Positions 1 to 7,638 of a stretch of 44,939 nucleotides of DNA are shown piece after piece; within the stretch, counting starts at the first letter, position 1; each line of letters opens with the position of its first letter. The notes under the pieces are model-generated. The model was not told where the DNA came from, did not search any database, and worked only from the letters and a program-made list of their open reading frames with translations. A program made the position numbers and the translations under genes. Source of the DNA: Actinoplanes flavus (GTDB taxonomy: Bacteria > Actinomycetota > Actinomycetes > Mycobacteriales > Micromonosporaceae); NCBI RefSeq assembly GCF_017592555.1, contig NZ_JAGFNS010000048.1, positions 1 to 44,939 of the forward strand, read 5' to 3'.

Positions 1-5
1 GAACG

Positions 6-42
6 GCGAAGCGCCGAGCGGGTGGGCGGCTCGGCGCTTCGC
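6..42 (-). terminator. Hairpin terminator after the zinc-ribbon gene
   Basis: Two perfectly complementary 14-nt arms (6-19 and 29-42) enclose a 9-nt loop, 21 nt past the stop codon of the minus-strand zinc-ribbon gene. There is no U-run, as is common in high-GC actinobacteria. The hairpin could also serve a plus-strand gene lying before the window. Confidence 0.7.
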
Positions 43-63
43 GTCAGGGTGGTGGCGGTGCGC

Positions 64-420
64 TCAGGAAGCGGCCGCGGCCTTTGCACCACCGCTGCTC
101 GACGAGGAGGTCGAGCTGCTGCTGGTGGAGGAGGACGAGGTCGACGGGGTCGACGTCGTCGAGGTGGAGGTCGAGGTGCTCGAGGTCTCCGGCTTCTTGG
201 CGGTGGTGTCGCCGCTGCCCGACTTCTCGGCGCTCACGCTGCCTGAGCGGGAGTCGTTGCGGTAGAAGCCCGAGCCCTTGAAGACGATACCGACCGAGTT
301 GAACACCTTGCGGAGCTTGCCGTGGCAGTTCGGGCACTCGGTGAGTGCCGGGTCGGAGAAGGATTGCACGGCTTCGAGCTGCTCACCGCACTCGGTGCAG
401 GAGTACTGGTAGGTAGGCAC
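64..420 (-). CDS. FmdB-family zinc-ribbon protein, Ruc-like chaperone
   Basis: A 118-residue protein. Residues 1-55 form a zinc ribbon with two CxxC pairs (C8/C11 and C29/C32) in the FmdB pattern (PTYQYSC near the start, then GFYRND). Residues 60-118 are a Ser/Thr-rich, probably disordered tail with long serine runs. The start is GTG, preceded by GGAGGA at 424-429. The same architecture and neighbour (5-FCL) are found in M. tuberculosis Rv0991c, reported as a redox-regulated chaperone (Ruc) in which zinc is lost and the disordered protein becomes active on cysteine oxidation. That function is transferred by family and position, not seen directly. A CIRCE operator 23 nt upstream of the start codon places it under heat-shock repressor HrcA. 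Other FmdB proteins are called putative regulators, so the chaperone role is likely rather than certain. Confidence 0.88.
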   Translation of the reverse strand: MPTYQYSCTECGEQLEAVQSFSDPALTECPNCHGKLRKVFNSVGIVFKGSGFYRNDSRSGSVSAEKSGSGDTTAKKPETSSTSTSTSTTSTPSTSSSSTSSSSTSSSSSGGAKAAAAS

Positions 421-443
421 GGCTCCTCCGGATCGATCGGCTC

Positions 444-470
444 TTGGCACTCGCCAACTCCGAGTGCCAA
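444..470 (-). promoter_or_regulatory. CIRCE operator (HrcA binding site)
   Basis: TTGGCACTC, a 9-nt spacer (453-461), then GAGTGCCAA. The arms are perfectly complementary. They match the CIRCE consensus TTAGCACTC-N9-GAGTGCTAA with one compensated change per arm (A to G and T to C), which keeps the palindrome and the exact spacer. The element lies in the 149-bp gap between the 5-FCL gene and the zinc-ribbon gene, 23 nt before the latter's start codon, where a bound HrcA dimer would block transcription. Confidence 0.92.
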
Positions 471-569
471 TGTTGCGGTATCGGAGGTCAGTTCGTCCAC
501 TCCGGGTCCGGCCTGAGGGAGAAGCGGTCGGGTGTATGCGGCCGCTCATGCGGTTCGAAGTGGGGCTGG

Positions 570-1490
570 TCACACCCGGTGATTGGCGGTCGGCCGGAGG
601 GAGAGGCCGCCGGTCGGAGTGATCACGGCGTGCACGCGACGGTCGTGCGGTTCGGCGGGAACGGTGTCGACGTCCTCGCCGTCGTGGAGGAGCGCCACGA
701 TCCGTGGGCCGCTCGGCCGGATCCGGTCGCTTGAGTGGGGCGTTGCCACGCCGCCGTGATGGGCCCGGGATGGGTCGCCGGGGCCGTCCGCGTGGGCCGG
801 GACCTGGTCGTGCGGGCCGCGGCCGGGGGCGTTGTCGGAACCCGGGATCTGGTCGTGCGGGCTGCCGGGGGCGTTGTGGAAACCCGGGATCTGGTCGTGC
901 GGGCTGCTGGCGGGGGCATTGTGGGAACCCGGGGCCTGGTCGTGCGGGCTGTGGCCGGGGGCGTTCAGGTGGGGCGGGGCTTGGGTGTGCGGGCCGTGGC
1001 CGGGGGCGTCCAGGCGGGACAGGGCTCGGTCGTAGGAGCCGCCGCCGCGGCCCATGCGGGTGCCGTCCAGGGCTACGGCCAGGGCGGGGACCAGGATGAG
1101 GTCGGCGTGGCGCAGGCCGGCCGGGCCCAGGCGGGGGCCGGTGGGTTCCCGTAGGCCGCGGGGTGCGGGTGTGAGGTCGCCGGTGAATGCGGCCCAGTCC
1201 AGGTCGTTGTCGGGCAGCAGGACCGGCAGCAGCAGGCGGCCGCCGGCGGGGAGTGCCTCGGCCAGGCGGTACGGGAGATCGGGCCCCCCGGGTTCGGAGC
1301 CGATGGGGACATAGGCGGCGATCGTGATCGGGTGCGCCGCGCGTACCAGAGCAAGGGTTTGATCGTGAAGTTTGGCCGCCGCGGACGCGAGGGCGATGTC
1401 CGAGAGTGATCGACGGACGGTGAGGAGCCGTGCGCGTAGCGCGATCTTGATTTGCCGTGATTTTTCCGCGTCACCGGTTAAATCCGACAT
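570..1490 (-). CDS. 5-formyltetrahydrofolate cyclo-ligase with a repeat insertion
   Basis: Converts 5-formyl-THF to 5,10-methenyl-THF using ATP. The ATG start at 1490 has an AGGGGGTG ribosome binding site; a longer reading frame upstream lacks one. The N-terminal region carries family features (VPIGSEPG; LLLPVLLPDNDLDW) and the nucleotide-binding loop appears as RMGRGGGSYDR, with Ser where Tyr is usual in GGGYYDR. The last conserved block (IVALLHDGEDV...VPAEPHDRRVHAVITP) is also intact. Between these blocks lies an insertion of about 100 residues made largely of degenerate 14-15-residue repeats (GPHDQ-x-PG-x-x-NAPG). The protein is therefore 306 residues against the usual 180-200. All repeat lengths are multiples of three, so the frame holds and the enzyme is probably functional with a flexible loop. 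Position next to the zinc-ribbon gene and galU matches Rv0992c. Confidence 0.9.
   Translation of the reverse strand: MSDLTGDAEKSRQIKIALRARLLTVRRSLSDIALASAAAKLHDQTLALVRAAHPITIAAYVPIGSEPGGPDLPYRLAEALPAGGRLLLPVLLPDNDLDWAAFTGDLTPAPRGLREPTGPRLGPAGLRHADLILVPALAVALDGTRMGRGGGSYDRALSRLDAPGHGPHTQAPPHLNAPGHSPHDQAPGSHNAPASSPHDQIPGFHNAPGSPHDQIPGSDNAPGRGPHDQVPAHADGPGDPSRAHHGGVATPHSSDRIRPSGPRIVALLHDGEDVDTVPAEPHDRRVHAVITPTGGLSLRPTANHRV
783..1010 (-). repeat. In-frame 42-45 bp tandem repeats inside the 5-FCL gene
   Basis: Five degenerate copies with a conserved core read on the plus strand as ctggtcgtgcgggc. Protein copies of (G/S)PH(D/T)Q are spaced 15, 15, 14 and 15 residues apart. The repeat is rich in His, Pro, Asn and Gly and would be an unstructured loop. 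Confidence 0.88.
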
Positions 1491-1572
1491 GCAACACCCC
1501 CTTTTGAAATGCGGCAAACGGTGCACACTATGTCAGCATCGCTGGAAGAGAAGGTCGCTCCCGGGAGGATGT

Positions 1573-3546
1573 GTGACACTTCGAGGCCGGCTGACCAGTG
1601 CTTTCCTGGTCGTCGTGCTCGGTCCGGTCCTGCTCGGGGCGATTTTCGTCGCACTGACCGTGAGTGCCGTCAGCCGCGACCGGACCACCGAACGCCTGGA
1701 CCACGCGGCCACCACGGTGAGCGCCGCCGTGGGCGCTCTCTGCCGCCAGTTGCAGGCCGCGGCCGACGCGGTGGCGGTGGTTCCCGCCGAGAACCGGATC
1801 GCGGTCGCCGACCAGCTGGTCGCGCGAGGGCTGGCCACGACGGTGGACGTGACCGTTCCGGACCAGCCGTTGCTGGGTCGTGCGGCGGCGACCGGGAACG
1901 GGACGACCAGCCCGCTCAGTTGTGCCGACCCGGCGCCGCGGGGCACGGCCACGGCGTTCGCCGCGTACGCGTACGCCGACGAAGTGACCGTGATCGCCGC
2001 CCAGGGCATCGATCCCGCCCTGATGGACCGGCTCGGGGATGCCGCCGGGGTGGCCGTGGCGATCGGCGCGCCGGCGCCGGAGACCGGCGCCCGCACGACC
2101 CGGCAGCTGACCGCGGTGCCCGGCCAGCCGTTGCCGCTCACGCTGAGCGTGCCCACCGGCGAACCCACCCTCCGGTACGCGATCCTGCTCCTGATCGTGC
2201 TGGTCACCGCTGTGGTGGCGGTCCTGGCCGCCCGCTGGCTGGCCCGGTCGACCACCCGCCCGCTCGGTGACCTGGCCTGGGCCGCCGACCGGGTGGCGAA
2301 CGGCGATCTGGACACCCGGGTGCCGATCCCGCGCCCGGACGAGCTGGGCCGGCTCGCCGGGACCTTCAACCGGATGACCCGTGAGCTGCAGTCCTACGTG
2401 CAGGCGCTGACCGCGAGCCGGGATCAGCTGCGCCGTCATCTGGCCATCCTCGGCGACACCCTGTCCAGTACGCACGACCTGGACCGGATCCTGCCGGTGA
2501 TCCTGCGCACCGCGATGACCGCCACCGGCGCCCGGGCCGGGCTGCTGCTGCTCGCCGACCCGTCGGACGGGCGACTGGCGGCCCGCTGCGGGGCCGGGCT
2601 GACCGGCGCGTGGGACCTGACGCCGGCCGAGCTGGCGCAGCGCCGCCTGCCGTCGGGGCGCGGCGTGCTGGGGACGGTGGCGTCGACCGGCCGGCCGATG
2701 CGCGGGACCGGCGGGCAGAGCCCGGACGAGCCGGTCTGCGAGTCGTATCTCGCGGTGCCGATCTGCGCGCCGCCGGCCGATCCGGAGACCGACCCGGAGC
2801 CGGGCACGCTGGGGGTGCTGGCCCTCTACGACCGGCTGGGCGGGCCCGCTTTCGAGGACGCCGACCTGCGGACCCTGCGCACCTTCGCCGGGCAGGCCGG
2901 GGTGGCCGTGCACAACGTCCGGGTCCATGAGGAGGCACAGCGTCTGTCGTTGACCGATCCGCTGACCGGACTCTGGAACTACCGTTATCTGCGTGAGGTG
3001 CTGCGCCGCGAGGTGGAGCGGGCCAGCCGGTTCGGCCGGATGCTCACCGTCCTGGTCCTCGATCTGGACCACTTCAAGGAGGTGAACGACACGTACGGGC
3101 ACACCGCGGGCGATCAGGTGCTGGGCGAGTTCGCGCGGCGGATCCGGATCGGGCTGCGGGAGGTCGACGTGGCGTTCCGGCAGGGCGGGGAGGAGTTCGT
3201 GGTGCTGTTGCCGGAGACGGACGCGTACGGCGGGGTGATCGTCGCCGAGCGGCTGTGCGCCGCGGTGCGGGACCGGCCGGTGCCGGTCGATCCCCGCCGG
3301 CCCGGGCTCGACGACCGGATCCCGATCAGCGTCTCCATCGGCATCGCCGTCTTCCCCGAGCACGGCGGAACCGCCCAGCAGGTGCTGGACGCCGCCGACG
3401 AGGCGCTGTACGCCGCGAAGCACGCCGGCCGGGACACCTATCGGCTCGCGGAACGGGTTTCCCAGGCCGGGCCGGAGGGGCATCTGGATGCCGCGACCGC
3501 CACCACCGGTGGGCCGCAGCCGCCGCGACCCGGCCGTGGCCGATAG
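1573..3546 (+). CDS. Membrane diguanylate cyclase (HAMP-GAF-GGDEF)
   Basis: Predicted to make cyclic di-GMP from two GTP. The start is GTG with GGGAGG 4 nt upstream, giving 657 residues. Order: TM1 (about 9-32), an extracytoplasmic sensor region (33-201) of no recognised family, TM2 (202-224), HAMP (225-275), GAF (about 290-450) and GGDEF (461-625). The signature is GGEEF at 538-542, an active variant, with the metal-binding segment DLDHFKEVND. An I-site RxxD (R529-D532) sits exactly five residues before it, so product inhibition is expected. There is no EAL domain. The C-terminal 30 residues are Pro/Gly-rich. The gene sits between 5-FCL and galU, which I remember as adjacent divergent genes in mycobacteria, so it looks like a lineage insertion. 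It is divergent from 5-FCL and ends 47 nt before galU. Confidence 0.93.
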   Translation: MTLRGRLTSAFLVVVLGPVLLGAIFVALTVSAVSRDRTTERLDHAATTVSAAVGALCRQLQAAADAVAVVPAENRIAVADQLVARGLATTVDVTVPDQPLLGRAAATGNGTTSPLSCADPAPRGTATAFAAYAYADEVTVIAAQGIDPALMDRLGDAAGVAVAIGAPAPETGARTTRQLTAVPGQPLPLTLSVPTGEPTLRYAILLLIVLVTAVVAVLAARWLARSTTRPLGDLAWAADRVANGDLDTRVPIPRPDELGRLAGTFNRMTRELQSYVQALTASRDQLRRHLAILGDTLSSTHDLDRILPVILRTAMTATGARAGLLLLADPSDGRLAARCGAGLTGAWDLTPAELAQRRLPSGRGVLGTVASTGRPMRGTGGQSPDEPVCESYLAVPICAPPADPETDPEPGTLGVLALYDRLGGPAFEDADLRTLRTFAGQAGVAVHNVRVHEEAQRLSLTDPLTGLWNYRYLREVLRREVERASRFGRMLTVLVLDLDHFKEVNDTYGHTAGDQVLGEFARRIRIGLREVDVAFRQGGEEFVVLLPETDAYGGVIVAERLCAAVRDRPVPVDPRRPGLDDRIPISVSIGIAVFPEHGGTAQQVLDAADEALYAAKHAGRDTYRLAERVSQAGPEGHLDAATATTGGPQPPRPGRGR

Positions 3547-3593
3547 TCTCGCGGCATGCCTGGTCACGAACCCAGCGAAGGTGAAGGAACGGA

Positions 3594-4487
3594 ATGACGA
3601 CGAAGCGCGCCGTCAAGGCGGTGATTCCGGCGGCGGGACTCGCGACCCGCTTCCTCCCGGCCACCAAGGCGGTACCCAAGGAACTGCTGCCGGTGGTGGA
3701 CCGGCCGGTTCTGCAGTACATCGTCGAGGAGGCCGCGTCCGCCGGCATCACCGACGTCCTGCTGGTCACCGGCCGTGGCAAGACCGCCATGGTGGATCAC
3801 TTCGACCGCCGGCCGGACGTCGAGGCCCGGCTCGAGGAGAAGGGCGACCACGAGCGTCTCGCCGCGGTGCGCCGGTCCAGCGAACTGGCCGACATCTACA
3901 CCTGCCGGCAGGGTGAGCCACTCGGGCTGGGGCACGCGGTCGGCTGCGCCGCCTCGCACGTCGGCGACAACCCGTTCGCGGTGCTGCTCGGTGACGAGTT
4001 CGTCGAGGAGGACAAGCCGCTGCTCCCGGCCATGCTCGACCTCCAGGCCCGGACCGGCGGCATCGTCCTGGCGTTCATGGAGGTCGCGCCGGAGGAGACT
4101 TCCCGGTACGGCATCGCCTCGATCCGGGAGAGCGACCTGGGCGAGGACGTCGTCGAGGTGACCGGCCTGGTGGAGAAGCCGGCGCCGGGGGAGGCCCCGA
4201 GCAACCTGGCGGTCCTCGGCCGGTACGTGCTGCCCGGCTCGATCTTCGACGTCATCGCCGACACCAAGCCCGGCAACGGCGGCGAGATCCAGCTGACCGA
4301 CGCGATGGCCGCCATGCTGGCCGACGGGGTGCCGGTGCACGGCATCGTCTACCGCGGCCACCGGTACGACACCGGCATGCCGCTCGGCTACCTCCAGGCC
4401 GTCGTCCAGCTCGCGGTGCAGCGACCCGACCTCGGCGAGGAGTTCCGGGCCTGGCTCACCGAATTCGTCGGTGGCCGGAAGGGATGA
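3594..4487 (+). CDS. galU: UTP-glucose-1-phosphate uridylyltransferase
   Basis: Makes UDP-glucose from UTP and glucose-1-phosphate in the cytoplasm for glycan and envelope synthesis. At 297 residues it is of normal length. The nucleotidyltransferase motif is at 12-36 (PAAGLATRF, then KAVPKELLPVVD). Further family blocks are the QGEPLGLGHAV segment, LLGDEF, SRYGI, GLVEKP and the NGGEIQLTDA block. The ATG start has a purine-rich AAGGAACGGA upstream. Its stop overlaps the start of the moeA-like gene by 4 nt (ATGA), so the two are translationally coupled. The order galU-moeA1-rimJ-glpR matches Rv0993-Rv0996. Confidence 0.97.
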   Translation: MTTKRAVKAVIPAAGLATRFLPATKAVPKELLPVVDRPVLQYIVEEAASAGITDVLLVTGRGKTAMVDHFDRRPDVEARLEEKGDHERLAAVRRSSELADIYTCRQGEPLGLGHAVGCAASHVGDNPFAVLLGDEFVEEDKPLLPAMLDLQARTGGIVLAFMEVAPEETSRYGIASIRESDLGEDVVEVTGLVEKPAPGEAPSNLAVLGRYVLPGSIFDVIADTKPGNGGEIQLTDAMAAMLADGVPVHGIVYRGHRYDTGMPLGYLQAVVQLAVQRPDLGEEFRAWLTEFVGGRKG

Positions 4488-5797
4488 CCGCCACGGCCGA
4501 TCGCGAGGCGGCCGCTTCCAACGAGCTGATGCCTCTCGCCGAGTACCTGGGCAGCGTGCTGCGCAGGCTCCGGGCGCTGCCTCCGCTCGACCTCGACCTC
4601 ACCCAGGCGCACGGGAACGTGCTCGCCGCCGACGTGGTGGCGCCGCATCCGTTCCCGGCGTTCGACCAGGCCGCGATCGACGGGTACGCGGCCCGATGGG
4701 AAGACCTGGCCGGCGCCGGGCGCATCGGGTCGCACCCGTCGTTCGGGCAGTTCGAGAACACCGCCCGTACGGTCCGGCTGAACGTGGTCGGCGACATGGG
4801 CGCGGCACACTGGCGGCCGGTCCGGATCACCCCCGGCACCTGCTTCTCGGTGGCGGCCGGGGCGCCGCTGCCGATCGGCGCCGACGTGGTCGTCCCGGTC
4901 CACTGGACCGATCAGGGCATGGCCGCCGTCGAGATCCTGCACGCCCCGAAACGGGGTTCCGGGGTCCGCCGGGCCGGTGAGGAGTTCGCCGTCGGGCAGC
5001 TGCTCGCCGCCGCCGGGTCGTACGTGACCCCGCCCATGGTGGCCGTCTTCGCCGCCGCCGGGATCGGCCACGTCCTGGTCCGGCCCAGTCCGCGGGTGGT
5101 GGTCGTGGCCACCGGCGACGAACTGGTCGACGTGGGCCGCCCCAGCCAGCCCGGCCAGGTGGTGGACGCCAACTCGCACGCGCTCACCGCGGCCGCCGTG
5201 GAGGCGGGCGCGCTGGCGTACCGGATCGGGATCTGCGACGACGACCCGGAAGGGCTGCGCGGCCTGCTGGAGGACCAGACGCTGCGCGCCGACCTGATCA
5301 TCACGACCGGCGGCACCGGCACCGGCCCCGGCGACATGCTGCGCCGGGTGCTGTCCCGGCCCGGCCCGAGCCGCGGCACCGTCGAGTTCACCGACGTCGC
5401 CCTCTGCCCCGGCACCTCGCTCGGCTTCGGCACGGTCGGTGGCGAGGAGGTGCCGGTGGTCTGCCTGCCCGGGGAGCCGGGCGCCGCACTGATCGGCTTC
5501 GAGGTGCTGGCCCGCCCGGTGATCCAGCTGCTCGCCGGCGCCGAACCGGTGTTCCGTCCCGGGGTCAAGGCACATCTGCTGGAGACCGTCTCCTCGCCCG
5601 GTGGGCTGCGCGAGTTCCGGCCGGCGCACGTGGCCGAGCGACGTGGTGGCGGTTACACGGTGCAGCCGCTCGCCGGGGGGCCGTACACTCTCTCCGGTTT
5701 GGCCGAGGCGAACGGCCTGCTGGTGCTCGGCGAACGGGTCACCACAGCGGCCGCCGGCTCGACCGTCGACGTCCTGCTGCTCGACCGGAGGCGATGA
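4484..5797 (+). CDS. glp: MoeA-family gephyrin-like protein (Glp/MoeA1)
   Basis: A MoeA/gephyrin E-domain protein of 437 residues. Visible blocks are PFPAFDQAAIDGYA (57-70) with its Asp, the MoeA-type ATGDEL (209-214), the TTGGTGTGPGD loop (274-284) and LPGEPGAA (328-335). The loop differs from the canonical GGVSVGxxD of molybdotransferases but keeps its final Asp (D284). Two roles are possible: insertion of molybdenum into molybdopterin, or the divisome role reported for Corynebacterium Glp, which binds FtsZ and a membrane receptor. The operon galU-glp-rimJ-glpR, with the receptor homologue two genes downstream, favours the second. No other molybdenum-cofactor gene lies in the window. Its stop abuts the rimJ ATG with no gap. 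Confidence 0.9.
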   Translation: MTATADREAAASNELMPLAEYLGSVLRRLRALPPLDLDLTQAHGNVLAADVVAPHPFPAFDQAAIDGYAARWEDLAGAGRIGSHPSFGQFENTARTVRLNVVGDMGAAHWRPVRITPGTCFSVAAGAPLPIGADVVVPVHWTDQGMAAVEILHAPKRGSGVRRAGEEFAVGQLLAAAGSYVTPPMVAVFAAAGIGHVLVRPSPRVVVVATGDELVDVGRPSQPGQVVDANSHALTAAAVEAGALAYRIGICDDDPEGLRGLLEDQTLRADLIITTGGTGTGPGDMLRRVLSRPGPSRGTVEFTDVALCPGTSLGFGTVGGEEVPVVCLPGEPGAALIGFEVLARPVIQLLAGAEPVFRPGVKAHLLETVSSPGGLREFRPAHVAERRGGGYTVQPLAGGPYTLSGLAEANGLLVLGERVTTAAAGSTVDVLLLDRRR

Positions 5798-6436
5798 ATG
5801 CTCGGGGCCACCACACCCGGATGGCCCGCCGTGCTGTCGGACGGGGCCGTGCTGCTCCGGCCGTACAAGCGGGGTGACGCCCGGGCCTGGTCCGAGGTGC
5901 GGATCGCCAACCAGGCGTGGCTGGCGCCCTGGGAGTCGGCGCCGCCCGGGCCGTGGGCGGAGATGAACTCGCCGCGCGCGTACGGCTACGTCTACCGCGA
6001 CATGAAGCGGGCCGCCCGCAACGGCGACAGCATGCCGTTCGCCGTCTGCCTGCTCGAGGACGGGCGGGAACGCCTGGTCGGCCACGTCAACCTGGGCAAC
6101 ATCGTGCGGCGGGCGTTCGCGTCGGCGTACGCGGGCTACTGGGTCGACCATCGGGTGGCCGGGCGGGGCGTGATCCCGACCGCGCTCGCGCTCGCCGTGG
6201 ACCACGCGTTCGGGCCGGGCGGGCTGCACCGGATCGAGGTCAACATCCGGCCGGAGAACGGGCCGAGCCGCCGGGTGGTGGAGAAGCTGGGGTTCCGCGA
6301 GGAGGCCTACCACCAGCGGTACATGCACATCGACGGTGGTTGGCGCGATCACCTCGGTTATGCGATGACGAGCGAAGAGGTCGCCGCCGAGGGTGGCCTG
6401 CTGGCGCGGTGGCGGCGCGCCCGTACCGCTAAATGA
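5798..6436 (+). CDS. rimJ: RimJ-like GNAT N-acetyltransferase
   Basis: A 212-residue GNAT protein of the RimJ/RimL type, which acetylates protein N-termini or small amines using acetyl-CoA. It has the N-terminal LRPYKRGDARAW segment, the VGHVNLGNI strand, a variant acetyl-CoA loop around HRVAGRGVIPTALALAV, and the IRPENGPSRRVVEKLGF motif seen in nearly all RimJ-like enzymes. The ATG follows the moeA-like stop directly, and the GGAGG site lies inside the end of that gene, so expression is coupled. It corresponds to Rv0995 by position. The target is unknown; the conserved neighbourhood invites testing of Glp or divisome proteins. Confidence 0.92.
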   Translation: MLGATTPGWPAVLSDGAVLLRPYKRGDARAWSEVRIANQAWLAPWESAPPGPWAEMNSPRAYGYVYRDMKRAARNGDSMPFAVCLLEDGRERLVGHVNLGNIVRRAFASAYAGYWVDHRVAGRGVIPTALALAVDHAFGPGGLHRIEVNIRPENGPSRRVVEKLGFREEAYHQRYMHIDGGWRDHLGYAMTSEEVAAEGGLLARWRRARTAK

Positions 6437-6542
6437 TCTTGAAGGTCGGAGAGCCTCCGGCGCGGCGCGCGAAATATCACGGCTACCGCCCGTAACCTCG
6501 CATTCGTCGTGTCCTTTTCCGTGGCGGATCGGAGGCCTGAGG

Positions 6543-7286
6543 GTGCCGACCTCGGTGCTCCTTGCGGTCCTCGCCGCGGCGGGTCTGCTCGCTCTCGCTC
6601 CGGCGCTGGCCCGCCGGTACGATCCCGCCGAGCGCCTCGCCGCGGAGCGGGCGTCATCGACGGCGCGGGTGCTGCAACGCCGCCGCCGTCTGCGCACCGT
6701 GCCCGGACGCCGACCGATCAACCCCGCCCGCCAGGTCACGGTTACGGTTCCGGCCCCATCGGGTGATCCCACGCCACCCGAACGCAGGCTCCGCCTCGTC
6801 ACCGGCCGGCCGCGCCGCGTCCCACGCCGCCGCGGCACCCCCGCCATCGTCCGCCGCCGGCGTGTCTTCGCCGCCCTGGTGCTGCTCAACGCCATCGAAC
6901 TGGTCGGCGTACTGGCCGTCGGCCCCGGCTTCTGGATCAGCTTCGCCGTCACCGGCAGCCTCCTCGGCCTGTACCTCGTACACCTGCGCAACCGCGCCAT
7001 CGCCGATCGCCGCCGCCGGCGCGTGCAGGCCCGCGAAGCCGCCTGGCTCGCCGCCCGCCAGGCCGAGGTCCGCCGCGAACAGGCCCGCCGCGCCGCCGCC
7101 CGCCGCGAAGCCCAGCGCCGCCTCGCCGCCCAGCGCGAAGCCGTCCGGAGGGCCGCCATGGGCCTCGACCGGGAACCCTCCGACCTGCCCGTCGCCGCCA
7201 ACGGCGGCTCGGTCTCCTATCGGAGGCGCGGCGGGCTGCGTGGTCGCCCTTACGAGGCCGGGGGTCGGCATCATCACGCTTCCTAG
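6543..7286 (+). CDS. glpR: GlpR-like membrane receptor of the gephyrin-like protein
   Basis: A 247-residue membrane protein starting at GTG with GGAGG 7 nt upstream. It has TM1 (4-22), an Arg/Pro-rich presumed cytoplasmic segment (23-107), a TM hairpin (108-126 and 129-148), then a strongly charged Arg/Ala/Glu helix (150-206) likely to be coiled coil, and a short basic tail ending in histidines. Topology and position (galU-glp-rimJ-x) correspond to Rv0996 and to the corynebacterial GLP-R, reported to bind Glp and link it to the divisome and Wag31/DivIVA. I infer the same role here; sequence resemblance is limited to layout and context. It is 106 nt after rimJ and probably in the same operon. 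Confidence 0.75.
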   Translation: MPTSVLLAVLAAAGLLALAPALARRYDPAERLAAERASSTARVLQRRRRLRTVPGRRPINPARQVTVTVPAPSGDPTPPERRLRLVTGRPRRVPRRRGTPAIVRRRRVFAALVLLNAIELVGVLAVGPGFWISFAVTGSLLGLYLVHLRNRAIADRRRRRVQAREAAWLAARQAEVRREQARRAAARREAQRRLAAQREAVRRAAMGLDREPSDLPVAANGGSVSYRRRGGLRGRPYEAGGRHHHAS

Positions 7287-7368
7287 AAGGGGTACGGCCT
7301 ACGCCGCCCCCAGGAATCGATCCCCGTCCCGTCCGCTCCGCGCGACCTGGCTGCCAGTCCAGCCGGTG

Positions 7369-7385
7369 CCGCCCGTTCCGGGCGG
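7369..7385 (+). terminator. Possible GC-rich hairpin after glpR
   Basis: A perfect 7-bp stem (CCGCCCG / CGGGCGG) with a TTC loop lies 83 nt past the glpR stop and about 100 nt before tRNA-Ala. The short stem and lack of a U-run make this weak. Nothing else was recognised in 7287-7483. Confidence 0.35.
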
Positions 7386-7483
7386 GGCTGCCCTGCCGCT
7401 TCGAGGAGGGGCGGTTCGCGAGGCGCATGGACGACCTGTTAGCCTTTCCTCGGTTCCACGGTGAGCGATCATCGAGGGACCAA

Positions 7484-7560
7484 GGGGCTGTGGCGCAGTC
7501 TGGTAGCGCACCTCGTTCGCATCGAGGGGGTCTGGGGTTCAAATCCCCACAGCTCCACCA
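7484..7560 (+). tRNA. tRNA-Ala (anticodon CGC)
   Basis: Complete cloverleaf: the acceptor arm GGGGCTG pairs with CAGCTCC and includes the G3:U70 wobble that identifies alanine tRNAs. The anticodon stem CCTCG/CGAGG holds loop TTCGCAT, giving anticodon CGC (codon GCG). The T arm has GGTTCAAAT, and the 3' CCA is encoded. Confidence 0.96.
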
Positions 7561-7574
7561 GTAAGACCAGATCG

Positions 7575-7608
7575 ACGGGCTGATCGCGGAAATTCGCGAC
7601 CAGCCCGT
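7575..7608. terminator. Hairpin between tRNA-Ala and the sensor kinase gene
   Basis: Arms 7575-7588 and 7595-7608 pair over 14 positions with one A-C mismatch around a 6-nt loop. The hairpin lies 14 nt after the tRNA and 31 nt past the stop of the minus-strand kinase, so it may end both convergent transcripts. Confidence 0.65.
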
Positions 7609-7638
7609 TCTGCATTCGATACCGCGATGGGACCGGCT

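Noticed and set aside
7484..7560. tRNA-Ala as an integration site for the 7.6-21.5 kb lineage-specific region
   Set aside because: No integrase gene and no second copy of the tRNA 3' end seen in the window; gene style and GC of the region match the rest.
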